A DNA stretch of 64,000 nucleotides, taken from positions 139,843,424 to 139,907,423 of the forward strand of contig OX377619.1 of NCBI GenBank assembly GCA_947397865.1, read 5' to 3'. Positions 45,040-54,380 of this stretch are shown in pieces. The first letter of the stretch is position 1. The number at the start of each line of letters is the position of its first letter. The notes below the pieces were generated by a model. The model was not told where the DNA came from. It searched no databases and saw only the letters and a list, made by a program, of their open reading frames with translations. The translations under genes and the position numbers were made by a program. Source of the stretch: Polietes domitor. Lineage: Eukaryota > Arthropoda > Insecta > Diptera > Muscidae.

Positions 45040-45535
45040 TCAAATTTTACATCAATCATAAATATCCACATTTTTTGATCAATCGATATTTAATTGTGGA
45101 TCCTTAATTTTTCCTCTTCTCCATATATTATTAATTTTAGAATATCTATTATCCTCGAATACAGCAAATTTTGGAAATAAATTTATAATGAATCTTTATT
45201 TTTTCAAGTCGTATTTTTATATCGATAGTGAATCTCTAAAGCTTGTGTATCGCGGTCATTCATATGTTGTATAAATCGTTGATCGATGATTATTACATCG
45301 ACAGTTAATGTAGAAATTTTCCGTCAGTCAAACATGAATCTTTGAAGATTAACAAAAATCGTGTATTTCTAAATTGTACTTCAATAGTGAATATCCAAAG
45401 TTTCCATCAATCATGAATGCCTGAACACGCCATATATAAAATAAATCATGAATCTCCATTTTTTATATTAAACCTGGATCAGTCATGTACCTCCATTTGT
45501 GTTCTGAGATTGTTTGTGAATCCATCCACTATTAA
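45040..45535 (+). repeat. Degenerate minisatellite, left part
   Basis: Irregular repeats of the theme ATCAATCATGAATCTCCATTT, with unit lengths of roughly 25 to 60 bp: CAATCATAAATATCCACATT, ATCGATAGTGAATCTCTAAA, CATCAATCATGAATGCCTGA, AATAAATCATGAATCTCCAT. The same theme resumes at 48806-49050 after about 3.2 kb of inserted transposons. Confidence 0.6.
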
Positions 45536-45537
45536 TC

Positions 45538-45644
45538 TGGGGGCGTGTCACATCCCATAAGAAATTAAAACCAGTTGTAGAGTATTTTCTCTTACATGAC
45601 ACCGAATTTCCTGAAATTATGTGTGAGTTTATTAAGTTTTCACT
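45538..45644 (+). mobile_element. CTAG-Helitron core fragment
   Basis: GGGGGCGTGTCACATCCCAT, GAAATTAAAACCAGTTGTAG and TTCCTGAAATTATGTGTGAG match the core of the Helitrons at 8970-10600 and 50960-52678. Only about 100 bp remain, before the family D end. Confidence 0.55.
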
Positions 45645-47654
45645 TACGCACTGGGGCTGCTTCGCATGCGAAAAAACCAGTTATTTGTTATTAGTTTTAT
45701 CCGTCTCTGTTTTTGGATAGTATTTTTTGATTTTCTTTTGGCGGATATAGATAAATCTAAAATAGTAATTTGAAAACCTCTTATTGGATAGCAATCATAT
45801 ACAGTCAAAGGCTTGTCGATGTGTACTATTTTAGCTGAACTCCCTTCGTATGTATAATCTTATTTCCTTTATAACTTTTTGCACCTCTTTCCCAAAAAAT
45901 ACACATTATGAATAATCACTATAGGTTACATGTGTTTTAGCATCCCCTAAAAACATGTAATTTATTTGGTACCATTTTTATCCGTTGTAGTCCGGCATCC
46001 TCCCTATAAGTACAAACTTTCATTTATGTTCCGTGTTTCCATTTTTATCCCTTTTTGTCCCGCGCACCTCTTAAAGGTACAAATATCGACAAATCTAATT
46101 TGAAATGGTCAGAGGAATTTACACGCCAAATTTCACAATTCTAGCTGCAATACTTTAGTTGGTACCATTTTTATCCCTTTTCGGGCCGTGCAGCCCTTAA
46201 AAGTACAAAAATAAATTTATATTGCGCTTCTATATGGTGAGAGAAAGCTATAGCTTTAATACTAAAGTTGGTACGATTTTTATCCCTTTTTGTCCCGCTC
46301 GCCCCTTAAAAGGACAAATTAGAAAAATCCATTTATATTGCAAGTCTACGTTGTCAAAGGAATTTACACACCAAATTTCACGACTATGGCTGCAATACTT
46401 TAGTTGGTACCATTTCTATTCCTTTTTGTCCCGCTCACCCCTTATATGTACAAATTTCGAAAAATCAATTTGGATTTGCGCTTCTATGTTGTCAGAGGAA
46501 TTTACACGCAAAATTTCACAACTATAGCTGCAATGCTTAAATTGGTACCATTTTTATCCCTTTTAGTTCCGTCCACCCCTTAAAAGTACAAAAATGCGTT
46601 TATATTGCGCTTCTATATGGTGAGAGGAATTTACATACCAAATTTCACAATTCTAGCTATAATAATTTATTTGGTACAATTTGTATCCCTTTTTGTCCCG
46701 CCCACCCCTTATAAGAAAAAAATTTAAAAAAATCCACTTAGATTGTGCTTCTACGTTGTCAGAGGAATTTACACGCCAAATTTCACAATTCTAGTTGCAA
46801 TACTTTAGTTGGTACCATTTTTATCCCTTTCTGTCCAGCTCACCCCTTATGAGTATAAATTTCGAAAAATCCAATTTTATTTCTCTTCTACATGGTCAGA
46901 GGAATTTATATAAAAAATTTCACGATTCTAGCTGTAATACTTTAGTTGGTACCATTTTTATCCCTTTTTGCCCCTTATAAGTACCAATTTCGAAAAATCC
47001 ATTTTTAATTCGCTTCTACATGGTCTGAGGAATTTCAAACTAAGTTTCATAATTCTAGCTGAAATACTAAAGTTGGTACCATTTTTATCCCTTTTTGTCC
47101 CGCTCACCCCCTATAAGTACAAATTTCGAAAAATCCAATTTTAATTCGCTTTTACATGGTCAGACGAATTTACATACCAAATTTCAATATTCTAGCTACA
47201 ATACTTTAGTTGGTACCATTTTTATCCCTTTTTGTTCCAAAAATCCATTTAATTTGCAAGTCTACGTTGTCAGAGAAATGTAAATACCGATTTTCACCAT
47301 TCTAGCTGCAATTCTTAAATTGGTACCATTTTTATCCCTTTTTGTCTCTTTCCTCCCTTAAAAGTAAAAATTTCGGAAAATCCCTTTTTGTAGCTCGTCT
47401 GCATGGTCATTGCAAAAGGTCATTGGTCAAAGGACACACCGAATTGCATGTTTCTACCTACTGCCGTGTAGTCAGGACGAAGGTTCGATGTTTATCACTT
47501 TTTGTCCCATTTTACCCCCTAAAAGTACGAATTTCGTAAAACCCTATCTTAGTCGACGTATACGTCATATTTGGGAACTACCCAGCAAATTTCATGACCC
47601 TGGTCAATGATAAGTCAGACAGTAACGCAACTCTACCATATTTTATTATATAGA
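45645..47654 (-). mobile_element. Family D Helitron, long tandem core
   Basis: On the minus strand it starts at 47654 with TCTATATAATAAAATATGG and GTTGCGTTACTGTCTGACTT, a 5'-TC Helitron start. The core has about eleven units of roughly 130-150 bp, each with GGTACCATTTTTATCCCTTT, AAGTACAAATTTCGAAAAATCC and GGTCAGAGGAATTTACA. The left end has a palindromic TTCGCATGCGAA (about 45661-45672) and GGGGCTGC beside the end, a possible 3' hairpin, though no clear CTAG follows. Frames along the array are repeat artefacts. Confidence 0.75.
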
Positions 47655-48244
47655 TACTATCTATATATTATATAGATAGATAGATATGTTGTGTTAGAGC
47701 AAAAATAAATTAAAAGTGCTTAGTTTGGTAACAAAAAAGTAAATGTAAACTAACTAGAAATATAATGTTTTTGAAAAGAAATAAACCCCATATTAGACGT
47801 CTGCTTTAAAAGCTCTCAGTAAGTCTAGGAGTGAATACCTAGTGTAATTTTAAAGCTTATGATGTTTTCTTTGCAACAAAATTTTATTTTTGTAAATGTG
47901 TTCACTAGTTTAAAATGTTGATTTTTGCAACGAAAAAAGTCAAAATGTCCCACTGTGCTTCGCTAGATTTACCTATTTATGTGGGACAAAAAACAAATTA
48001 CCTGGTTTTTGTGCGAAACCTCTATAATTTGGAATAAACGGTCTGTCCCTTCAGTTCCCACTTATCCAGGTTCGACTGTACTACACAACGAGGGATATAG
48101 TAGTATATTCAAGATAAATATGGGTGTAATTCAGGAATGTCCACCACTGAACAACAAGGAAGTAGAAGGCCTGGATGGCCAAAAAAAGACATTTGAATCA
48201 ATAGCGACATTGGTCATATGATAAATTCTCTCATAGCCATCGCT
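47655..48244. other. AT-rich DNA with a pogo-like terminus
   Basis: Mostly unassigned. 48035-48080 reads, on the minus strand, TACAGTCGAACCTGGATAAG followed by TGGGAACTGAAGGGAC, which resembles a pogo/Tigger terminal repeat next to TA. The partner end is not evident. 48081-48244 is unassigned. Confidence 0.4.
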
Positions 48245-48514
48245 GTCGCATAGAGTGGACTCCACCATGCTGATGGCTCTGTTTGACAAGAACTATAGCG
48301 TACACGTCCCAGCTAGAGATGACTGGGTGGGTGGAATTCCTGGTAGAAGCCGTTATCTCAAGTATAACACAGACAGATGGTAGGGTGGGGTATGGGCTAC
48401 ACTACAAGGAAGTTAACTTAGCTCGTAGCCTACCCGATGGCTACAGTGTATACCAAGCCGATGTTATGGCTATTAGAGAACTGGCAGAGTGGTTGCGACG
48501 CAATGGTGTGACCA
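48245..48514 (+). pseudogene. LINE RNase H domain relic
   Basis: Translation in two frames gives a remnant ending KYNTDRW and, in the frame of 48283-48520, QTDGRVGYGLHYKEVNLARS followed by LPDGYSVYQADVMAIRELAE and WLRRNGVTN. DG...VGYG and the YQADVMAI acidic block are the first part of RNase HI domains in I/R1/Jockey-like LINE ORF2. The TDGS-type start is damaged and a frameshift lies near 48340-48360. The relic is cut off at 48515 by family C sequence. Confidence 0.68.
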
Positions 48515-48804
48515 ACACTGGCGTCCCTTCTAGTACCTCCCACACAATGGTCTCTATCCTAGGTAACATTAAATGCTTTGTACTACACCGGAGCCTCAAA
48601 TCCATTATGACTTCATATTGGATCATGTTTTTACAATTATGGAATGTGTGTGCTTGTGACAATTGGACCCAGACAATTGCCACAAGTTTCTAGTACCTCC
48701 CACACATATAATCCGGCGCTAAGTAAGATGTAAGTACTTTCATATACATTTTCTCTGAGAGTGAGGGTATATAAAAGCCAATTAAACCGACTAAAACTTA
48801 CTTG
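48515..48804 (+). mobile_element. Family C DINE-like Helitron, 3' end
   Basis: CCTTCTAGTACCTCCCACAC, GTGTAGTACAAAG in reverse and CATTATGACTTCATATTGGA are core-unit phrases. The end is TCTCTGAGAGTGAGGGTATA, a diverged hairpin AGCCAATTAAACCGACT and AAAACTTACTTG|TTTA. Confidence 0.72.
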
Positions 48805-48805
48805 T

Positions 48806-49050
48806 TTAAATCAATTTTGGATATCCAAATTTTTCTTAACTCTTGATACAGAACCCGGATCAGTCGTGGATCTTTTTCCGCCTGTCCTGGATCTCCAATT
48901 TTGTATCAATCGTTAATCTCCAAATCATGGATCTCCAATGCTCTGGCAATCGTGGTTTCCAATGTTTATATCAAATGTGGTTCTCCATACCTTACATCAA
49001 TCGTGAATGGGTAAAAAATAAATTTCCTACAAGGAAAATGTTGGACCATA
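48806..49050 (+). repeat. Degenerate minisatellite, right part
   Basis: It continues the theme of 45040-45535: TTGGATATCCAAATTTTTC, GTCGTGGATCTTTTTCCG, CAATCGTTAATCTCCAAATC, CATCAATCGTGAATGGG. The short CCTGGATC.../ACCCGGATCAGTCGTGGATC phrase occurs on both sides (45467 and 48852). Confidence 0.6.
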
Positions 49051-49051
49051 T

Positions 49052-49235
49052 AGACCCATTTGTCTACTACGAGTAATCCAAGATCTGCCTTAGAGCAACT
49101 TGATCGTGTCCAGAAAAGTGTGATGGTGTTGATAGGACAGGATTGAATATCAGCAAACACTACTCCCTCGTTCCTCCTTCCAATAACTTATCTTCAGTTA
49201 TAGGGGAATCCCCTGAATATTGGTTCCATGAAAAA
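49052..49235 (+). pseudogene. LINE 3' end scrap
   Basis: AACTTGATCGTGTCCAGAA followed by GTGATGGTGTTGATAGGAC, then AACACTACTCCCTCGTTCC and CCCCTGAATATTGGTTCC. These match the beginning and the end of the better LINE copy at 35960-36435, with about 300 bp between them deleted. The A-tail is GAAAAAATG. Confidence 0.65.
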
Positions 49236-49254
49236 ATGCATTCGTTTTTCTGCT

Positions 49255-49690
49255 ATCATATGTGGGTTCTCTGAACTACAAAGGCGGCAATTTTGTTGAT
49301 TAACGAAGCTATAAATATGGAAACAAACATGAAAATGAAAATTTTTTCATCTATGACTATCCGATGTTCTTCCGTGTAGTGTTACAGTCTTATTAACCTT
49401 AATCTTTTAACTGACAATATTTTTCCTTTTTGGGCTGGCAACACTTTACCGCACAAATGGCGGCAAATTTGAATATTGCGTGAATTTTGCTTGCACCAAA
49501 TCTAGGTTTGAAAATTACCCCCAAAATATTATTTCCAGATAAACAGGAGTTTTAATGACATCAAAATACTTAACACTATCACCTGAGGGTTCTCTAAACC
49601 CCAAAGGCGACAATTTTGTCGATTATCGAAACAATCAAGATGGAAATGATCCTCTTCGCTGAAGATGGTTGTGTAGGAAATAATCTTCAT
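49255..49690 (-). pseudogene. Two mariner transposase scraps
   Basis: CATATGTGGGTTCTCTGAAC with AGGCGGCAATTTTGTTGATT (49257-49310), and GAGGGTTCTCTAAACCCCAA with GGCGACAATTTTGTCGATTA (49587-49650). Each encodes in reverse the region around the first catalytic aspartate and the NRQNCRxWG block. The first scrap runs to a possible start region (49400-49440). They are non-functional. Confidence 0.55.
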
Positions 49691-49985
49691 TCCTCTTGTA
49701 GCGTAAAATAATCAAAAAGTAAATACACGTTTTAGCAGGCGAAATGGGACAAAAAGGGATAACAATGGTACCAATGTTACGACAATAACTATAAACATGA
49801 GATTTGGAATGTACATCCCTTTAATTGCGTAGATACGTAAAATAGAGGGATTTTTCAAAATCCGTACTTTTAAGGGATACAATTGGAAAAGAGGGATAAA
49901 AATGGTACCAACCAAACCGCTGAAGTTGAAATCGTGAAATTCGGCGTGTACTTTAATCTGACTGTGAAAATGCATTTATTTTGCA

Positions 49986-50039
49986 TTTTTTTGGAAATTT
50001 GGATTTTTTTGGAAATTTGGATTTTTTTGGAAATTTGTA
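49986..50039 (+). repeat. 18-bp tandem repeat, three units
   Basis: TTTTTTTGGAAATTTGGA is repeated three times in a row with one change in the last unit. It lies inside a family A core unit and is a local expansion specific to this copy. Confidence 0.85.
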
Positions 50040-50239
50040 CTTTTAGACGGAAAATGGAATCAAAAGGCTTTAACTAGAATCATGATATTTAGTATTTGCA
50101 CTCGTCTGTCTACGCAGACGCGGAAAAAACGATGTACGGATTTTTCTAGATTCATACTTTTAAGGTCAAAATGGAAAAAGGAGTGAAACTGGTATCAATC
50201 AAACGGCTGTAGCTAAAATCATGAAATTAGGTATATATA

Positions 50240-50866
50240 AAGGGTGATTTTTTAAAAGCTATAGGAAAGTTTTTCAAAAAAAAAAACACATAAAATTCAG
50301 AAAAATTCATGAAATCTTTATGTGAATCGATAGTACGGTCCATATAATTTAATGTTTGAAGATTATTTCATGCAAATGTTGACCTTGACTGCGCCTCAAA
50401 TGGTCCATCCGCTTAGTCCAATTTTGGCAATTCCACGTTTTTGAGTAACAGAGGCCCAATTGCTGCGAACGGCAACGAATCGACAATTGATGGTCATCAT
50501 TAACACTGGCCGATACAGCTGCGATATTTCCTTCAGTTCGCACTCTACGTAAGCGTGTTGGTGGTTTAATGTCCAACAATGTAAATTTGGTTCGAAATTT
50601 AGTCACAATAGCCCGAATAGCCGCTTCAGTGGGTCGATTAAACTGACCATAAAATGGAAGAAGCGCGCGATGAACTTTCTTAACAGAGCACGCATTTTGA
50701 TAATAAAATTTGATCAATAATTTGCAAGCGTTGTTCGTTTGTAAGACGATTCATGGTTAAATTATAGACCGAACTGAAGATGTTTGACAGTGAAACAAAA
50801 CACGAAACGTACGTCAGCTGTTTAAACCAGTGTTGCCAAAAAGATAATAGCCAAAAAATCACCCTT
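50240..50866 (-). mobile_element. Mariner deletion derivative, copy 4 (627 bp)
   Basis: It lies between TA duplications (50238-50239 and 50867-50868). The left end is AAGGGTGATTTTTTAAAAGC and the right end in reverse is AAGGGTGATTTTTTGGCTAT. The same transposase-part fusion is encoded on the minus strand, but a small insertion/deletion near 50700-50710 and one near 50660 break the frame. Its N-terminal flank (GGCAACACTGGTTTAAACAG in reverse) differs from that of copies 3 and 5. Confidence 0.85.
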
Positions 50867-50959
50867 TATATCCCACTCTGTGATATATTGGATCTGCATT
50901 ATTAGAACTTTTCCTATCAAAATGGTACAGACATTTAGGCAGCTTTAGCTGGAATCAAG

Positions 50960-52678
50960 AAATTGCAAATAGGGAAAATAGGGCTTGAGGGAAATTCTTT
51001 CTACCTTGGAAAAATGGGCAAAGTTAAAACCTATTATCGAATATATTCAGTTCTATGATAGCTACAATACTGTAATTTTGTGCAAGTGCATCCAGTATCA
51101 ATGTGCGTAGTTGTGGCAAAAATGGGCGATATTGGAAAAGTGGGCGTGGCACCTCTCATACGAAGTTAAAAGTTAAGTTTTCGAATAAATTCAGTTCTGC
51201 CATACGAAGTTAAAACCTATTATCGAATATATTCAATTCTATGGCAGCTACAATACTGAAATTTTTTAAACTTCCCAGTTAAAACCTATTATCGAATATA
51301 GACACCTAGAGTGCTGAAATTTTGTGTGAGCTGATCTTGTGCAAACAGATGTGCGTAAAGTGGGCGTGTCCATTCCCATACGAAATTAAAACATGTTTTA
51401 GAGTATAATCGACACCGAGATAGACGGAAAGTGGCCGTGACCCTTCCCATACGAAAAGAAAGACATGTATATTCGACACCGAGACTCCTATATTGTTGTG
51501 TGAGTTAATTTAGTTGTAACCTGCTTAGACAAGATACAAATGGGCGGGATTTGAAAGATGGGGAAATTTTGATTTGAATTTTTTAAAACTACACGGTTTC
51601 TTTGGAATTCCTAAGCACAATAGTAAAGAAAGGTTACAAAAAAAAAAGAAATATCCATTCGTCAAATAACGACTTAAGTCAAGAAAACGGAAATTATATA
51701 AATTTGTTTAGTTTTTGTGTTATTTGATTCTATGAGTTTTGAATGTAGTATATTCGAATACCAACTATTCGATTAAGTAAATTCTTCTTACGAATGAAGT
51801 TTTTTGTTTTGATCATGGAAACGAGGAGAATCACGCTCAACTAAAAATCTATTTGCGTTTAGATATTTCTTCCTTTATTCGCCGTAAACTAACATTCTGT
51901 TCTTTAATGTTCTCCATGGAATATAGCTATTTCTTTAGTATCTCGGGGAAGTACCTTGATTATAATTGGTACATATAAAGAGTGATTTTTTTGAGGTTAG
52001 GATTTTCATGCATTAGTATTTGACAGATCACGTGGGATTTCTGACATGGTGTCAAAGAGAAAGATGCTCAGTATGCTTTGACATTTCATCATGAATAGAC
52101 TTACTAACGAACAACGCTTGTAAATTATTGAATTTTATTATCAAAATGCGTGCTCTGTTAAGAAAGTTCATTGCGCGCTTCCATTTTATGGTCAGTTTAA
52201 TCGACCCACTGAAGCGGCTATTCGGGCTATTGTGACTAAATTTCGCACCAAATTTACATTGTTGGACATTAAACCACCAACACGCTTACGTAGAGTGCGA
52301 ACTGAAGAAAATATCGCAGCTGTATCGGCCAGTGTTAATGATGACCACCAATTTTCGATTCGTCGCCGTTCGCACCAATTGGGTCTCTGTTACTCAAAAA
52401 CGTGGAAATGCCAAAATTGGACTAAGCGGATGGACCACCTAAGACGCAGCCGCGGTCAACATTTAAATGAAATTATCTTCAAAAAGTAAATGTCATGGAC
52501 CAATCTAACGTTTCAAATAAAGAACCGATGAGATTTTGCAAATTTTATGCGTTTTTTTTTTTAAAAAAGTTATCAAGCTCTTAAAAAATCACCCTTTATT
52601 ACCCATCACAAGAAAATCTAATATGAAAGCTGAATTTAATTTTACTGTTTGTTTTTTTTTTTTGCCTGGTTCAGCTAG
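50960..52678 (+). mobile_element. CTAG-ending Helitron, second copy
   Basis: Core phrases (GGGCGTGGCACCTCTCATAC, CTAGAGTGCTGAAATTTTGT, GTTGTGTGAGTTAATTTAGT) match the copy at 8970-10600. The 3' end is CCTGGTTCAGCTAG|T. It lacks the long-TIR MITE present in the other copy and instead carries mariner derivative 5 at 51978-52596. The pre-terminal GC block is partly deleted. The left boundary is approximate. Confidence 0.75.
51978..52596 (+). mobile_element. Mariner deletion derivative, copy 5 (619 bp)
   Basis: It lies between TA duplications (51976-51977 and 52597-52598). It has the same termini and length as copy 3. The fusion ORF begins ATGAATAGACTTACTAACG, but a CAA codon has become TAA at about 52122-52124, so the product stops early. 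Downstream coding sequence is intact to AAAAAGTAA at 52489. Confidence 0.87.
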
Positions 52679-52869
52679 TATTTATATAAAGTAGAGGACT
52701 ATTAATATTATAATAATGAAGCATCACAAATTTCTTGATATGGTCGAGCACTTCTATGTAAAGTTGGCAGCCAGATTACAGGCTGTCGGTAATTGTGTGG
52801 AATGCACTCCGTTGTGGAGGAGTATATAAGATTCGGCCCCGCCGAACTTAACGCCTTTTTACTTGTTTT

Positions 52870-54380
52870 TATACCCTCCACCTCCAGGATGGGGGTATAC
52901 TAACTTTGTCATTCCGTTTGTAGCACCTTGAAATAACGACCTGAGACCCTATAAAGTATATATATTCTTGATCGTCATAAAATTCTAAGACGATCTAGTC
53001 ATGTCCGTCCGTCCGTCCTCCCGTCTGTCCGTCTGTTGAAAGCACGCTAGCATCTAAACGAAAGGAGCTAGAACGTTCAAATTTTCCATAAATGCGTCTT
53101 ATAGTCGTAGATCGGTTGGGATTGAAATGGGGCGAAATCGGCCCAAAGGGAAAAGTTTTTCCCTCACAAGGACTAAAAATACCCATAATAATCCCATGTT
53201 TTTTGAATATGTCTGTTTATATTTGCTTGATATTTGGTATGCGCATTCCCCATACAGCAAAAACGTGCACCATAAAGTGATTCTTATTTGTAGGGGGTGA
53301 AATGGGATAAAAATGGTACATATTAAACGACAACAGCTAGAAACACGAAATTCGGTGTGACCATTCCTCTAATTGAGTAGATACATAATATAAAATAATT
53401 TTTTCCAAATTCGTACTTTTAAGGGATAAAATGGGAATAGAGGTATAAAAATGGTATCAACCAAACGGATGTACCTAGAATAATGAAATTCGGTGCATAC
53501 ATCCTCTGATTGCATAGACAAGTAAAATACACGTTTTTTTTAATTCGTACTTTTTGGGGTTAAACTGAAAAAGGGGATAAAAATAGTACCAATCAAATGA
53601 CCGTAGCTAGAGTCATGAAATTCGGTGTATACATTCCTCTGATTGCGTATACACTTAAAATAAACAGATTTTTCGAAATTCGTATTTTTTGGGGTTAAAA
53701 AGAAAAAAGGGGATACAAATAGTACCAATCAAATGACCGCAGCTAGAGTCAGGAAATTCGGAGTATACATTCCTCTGACTGCGTAGACACGGAAAATAGA
53801 CGAATTTTTCGAAATTCGTACTTTCAAGGGATACAATTGTACAGGGGGATAAAAAAAGTACCAACTAAACGACTACAGCTAGAATGATGATATTCTAATT
53901 GCGTAGAAATGTCAAGGGGGTAAAAATGGTACCAACCAAATGGGCACAGCTGGAATCATGGAATTCGTACTTTTTCTTTTACGGCAAAAATTGGTTGAAT
54001 CATGAAGTTAGGCTATTTTGCACATGTACGTCTGATAATGGATTTTCAAAATTTGTACTTTTGGAATTAAAATAGAATGGAAGTACAACAACTGTAGCAC
54101 CCAATAATTATGGTGTTTAAGCTTTTTGAAAATATAAATATAAGAATATTTATTTTTTGATTTGAAATAGACAATGGTTTGATGTAATTAAAATATTATA
54201 TTTATTTATATAATTATTTTTTCAATATTTGTATTTGTTTTGGTTTGGCTATATTACAAAATTTATATTTTCCTGTAATATTACTGCACTTCTACGAAAA
54301 CCGACAACCTCTGTGGAATGCAATCCATGGTGGAGGGTATATAAAGTTCGGCCCGTCCGAACTTAACGCCTTTTCACTTG
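52870..54380 (+). mobile_element. Family A DINE-like Helitron, full length
   Basis: A 1511-bp copy. It starts TATACCCTCCACCTCCAGG only four T after the end of the preceding family A element. It has ATAAAGTATATATATTCTTG, GTCCGTCCGTCCTCCCGTC, about five core units, GGTGGAGGGTATATAAAG, hairpin AGTTCGGCCCGTCCGAACT with one mismatch, and TTTTCACTTG|TTTG. It is very similar to the copies at 25544 and 56555. Confidence 0.88.

Larger units (their letters stand above)
49730..52865 (+). mobile_element. Family A DINE-like Helitron with two nested elements
   Basis: Core units from about 49735 (GGACAAAAAGGGATAACAAT, AACCGCTGAAGTTGAAATCG) are split at 50239 by mariner derivative 4 and continue at 50867. 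A CTAG Helitron then occupies about 50960-52678, itself split by mariner derivative 5. The family A end resumes near 52790 (GTGTGGAATGCACTCCGTTG) and closes with hairpin TTCGGCCCCGCCGAA and TTTTTACTTG. The start block is absent. Confidence 0.72.

Noticed and set aside
46222..46980. Frames in the family D array
   Set aside because: Like family A, these reflect unit periodicity; frames shift between units and no start or signal is conserved.
45890..47540. CRISPR-like regular array
   Set aside because: Units are contiguous tandem copies of about 150 bp with no unique spacers, in eukaryotic DNA, inside a Helitron.
48079..48244. Coding segment ILHNEGYSSIFKINMG...
   Set aside because: The frame is short, without similarity I recognise, and lies between a pogo-like end and a LINE relic; not supportable as a gene.
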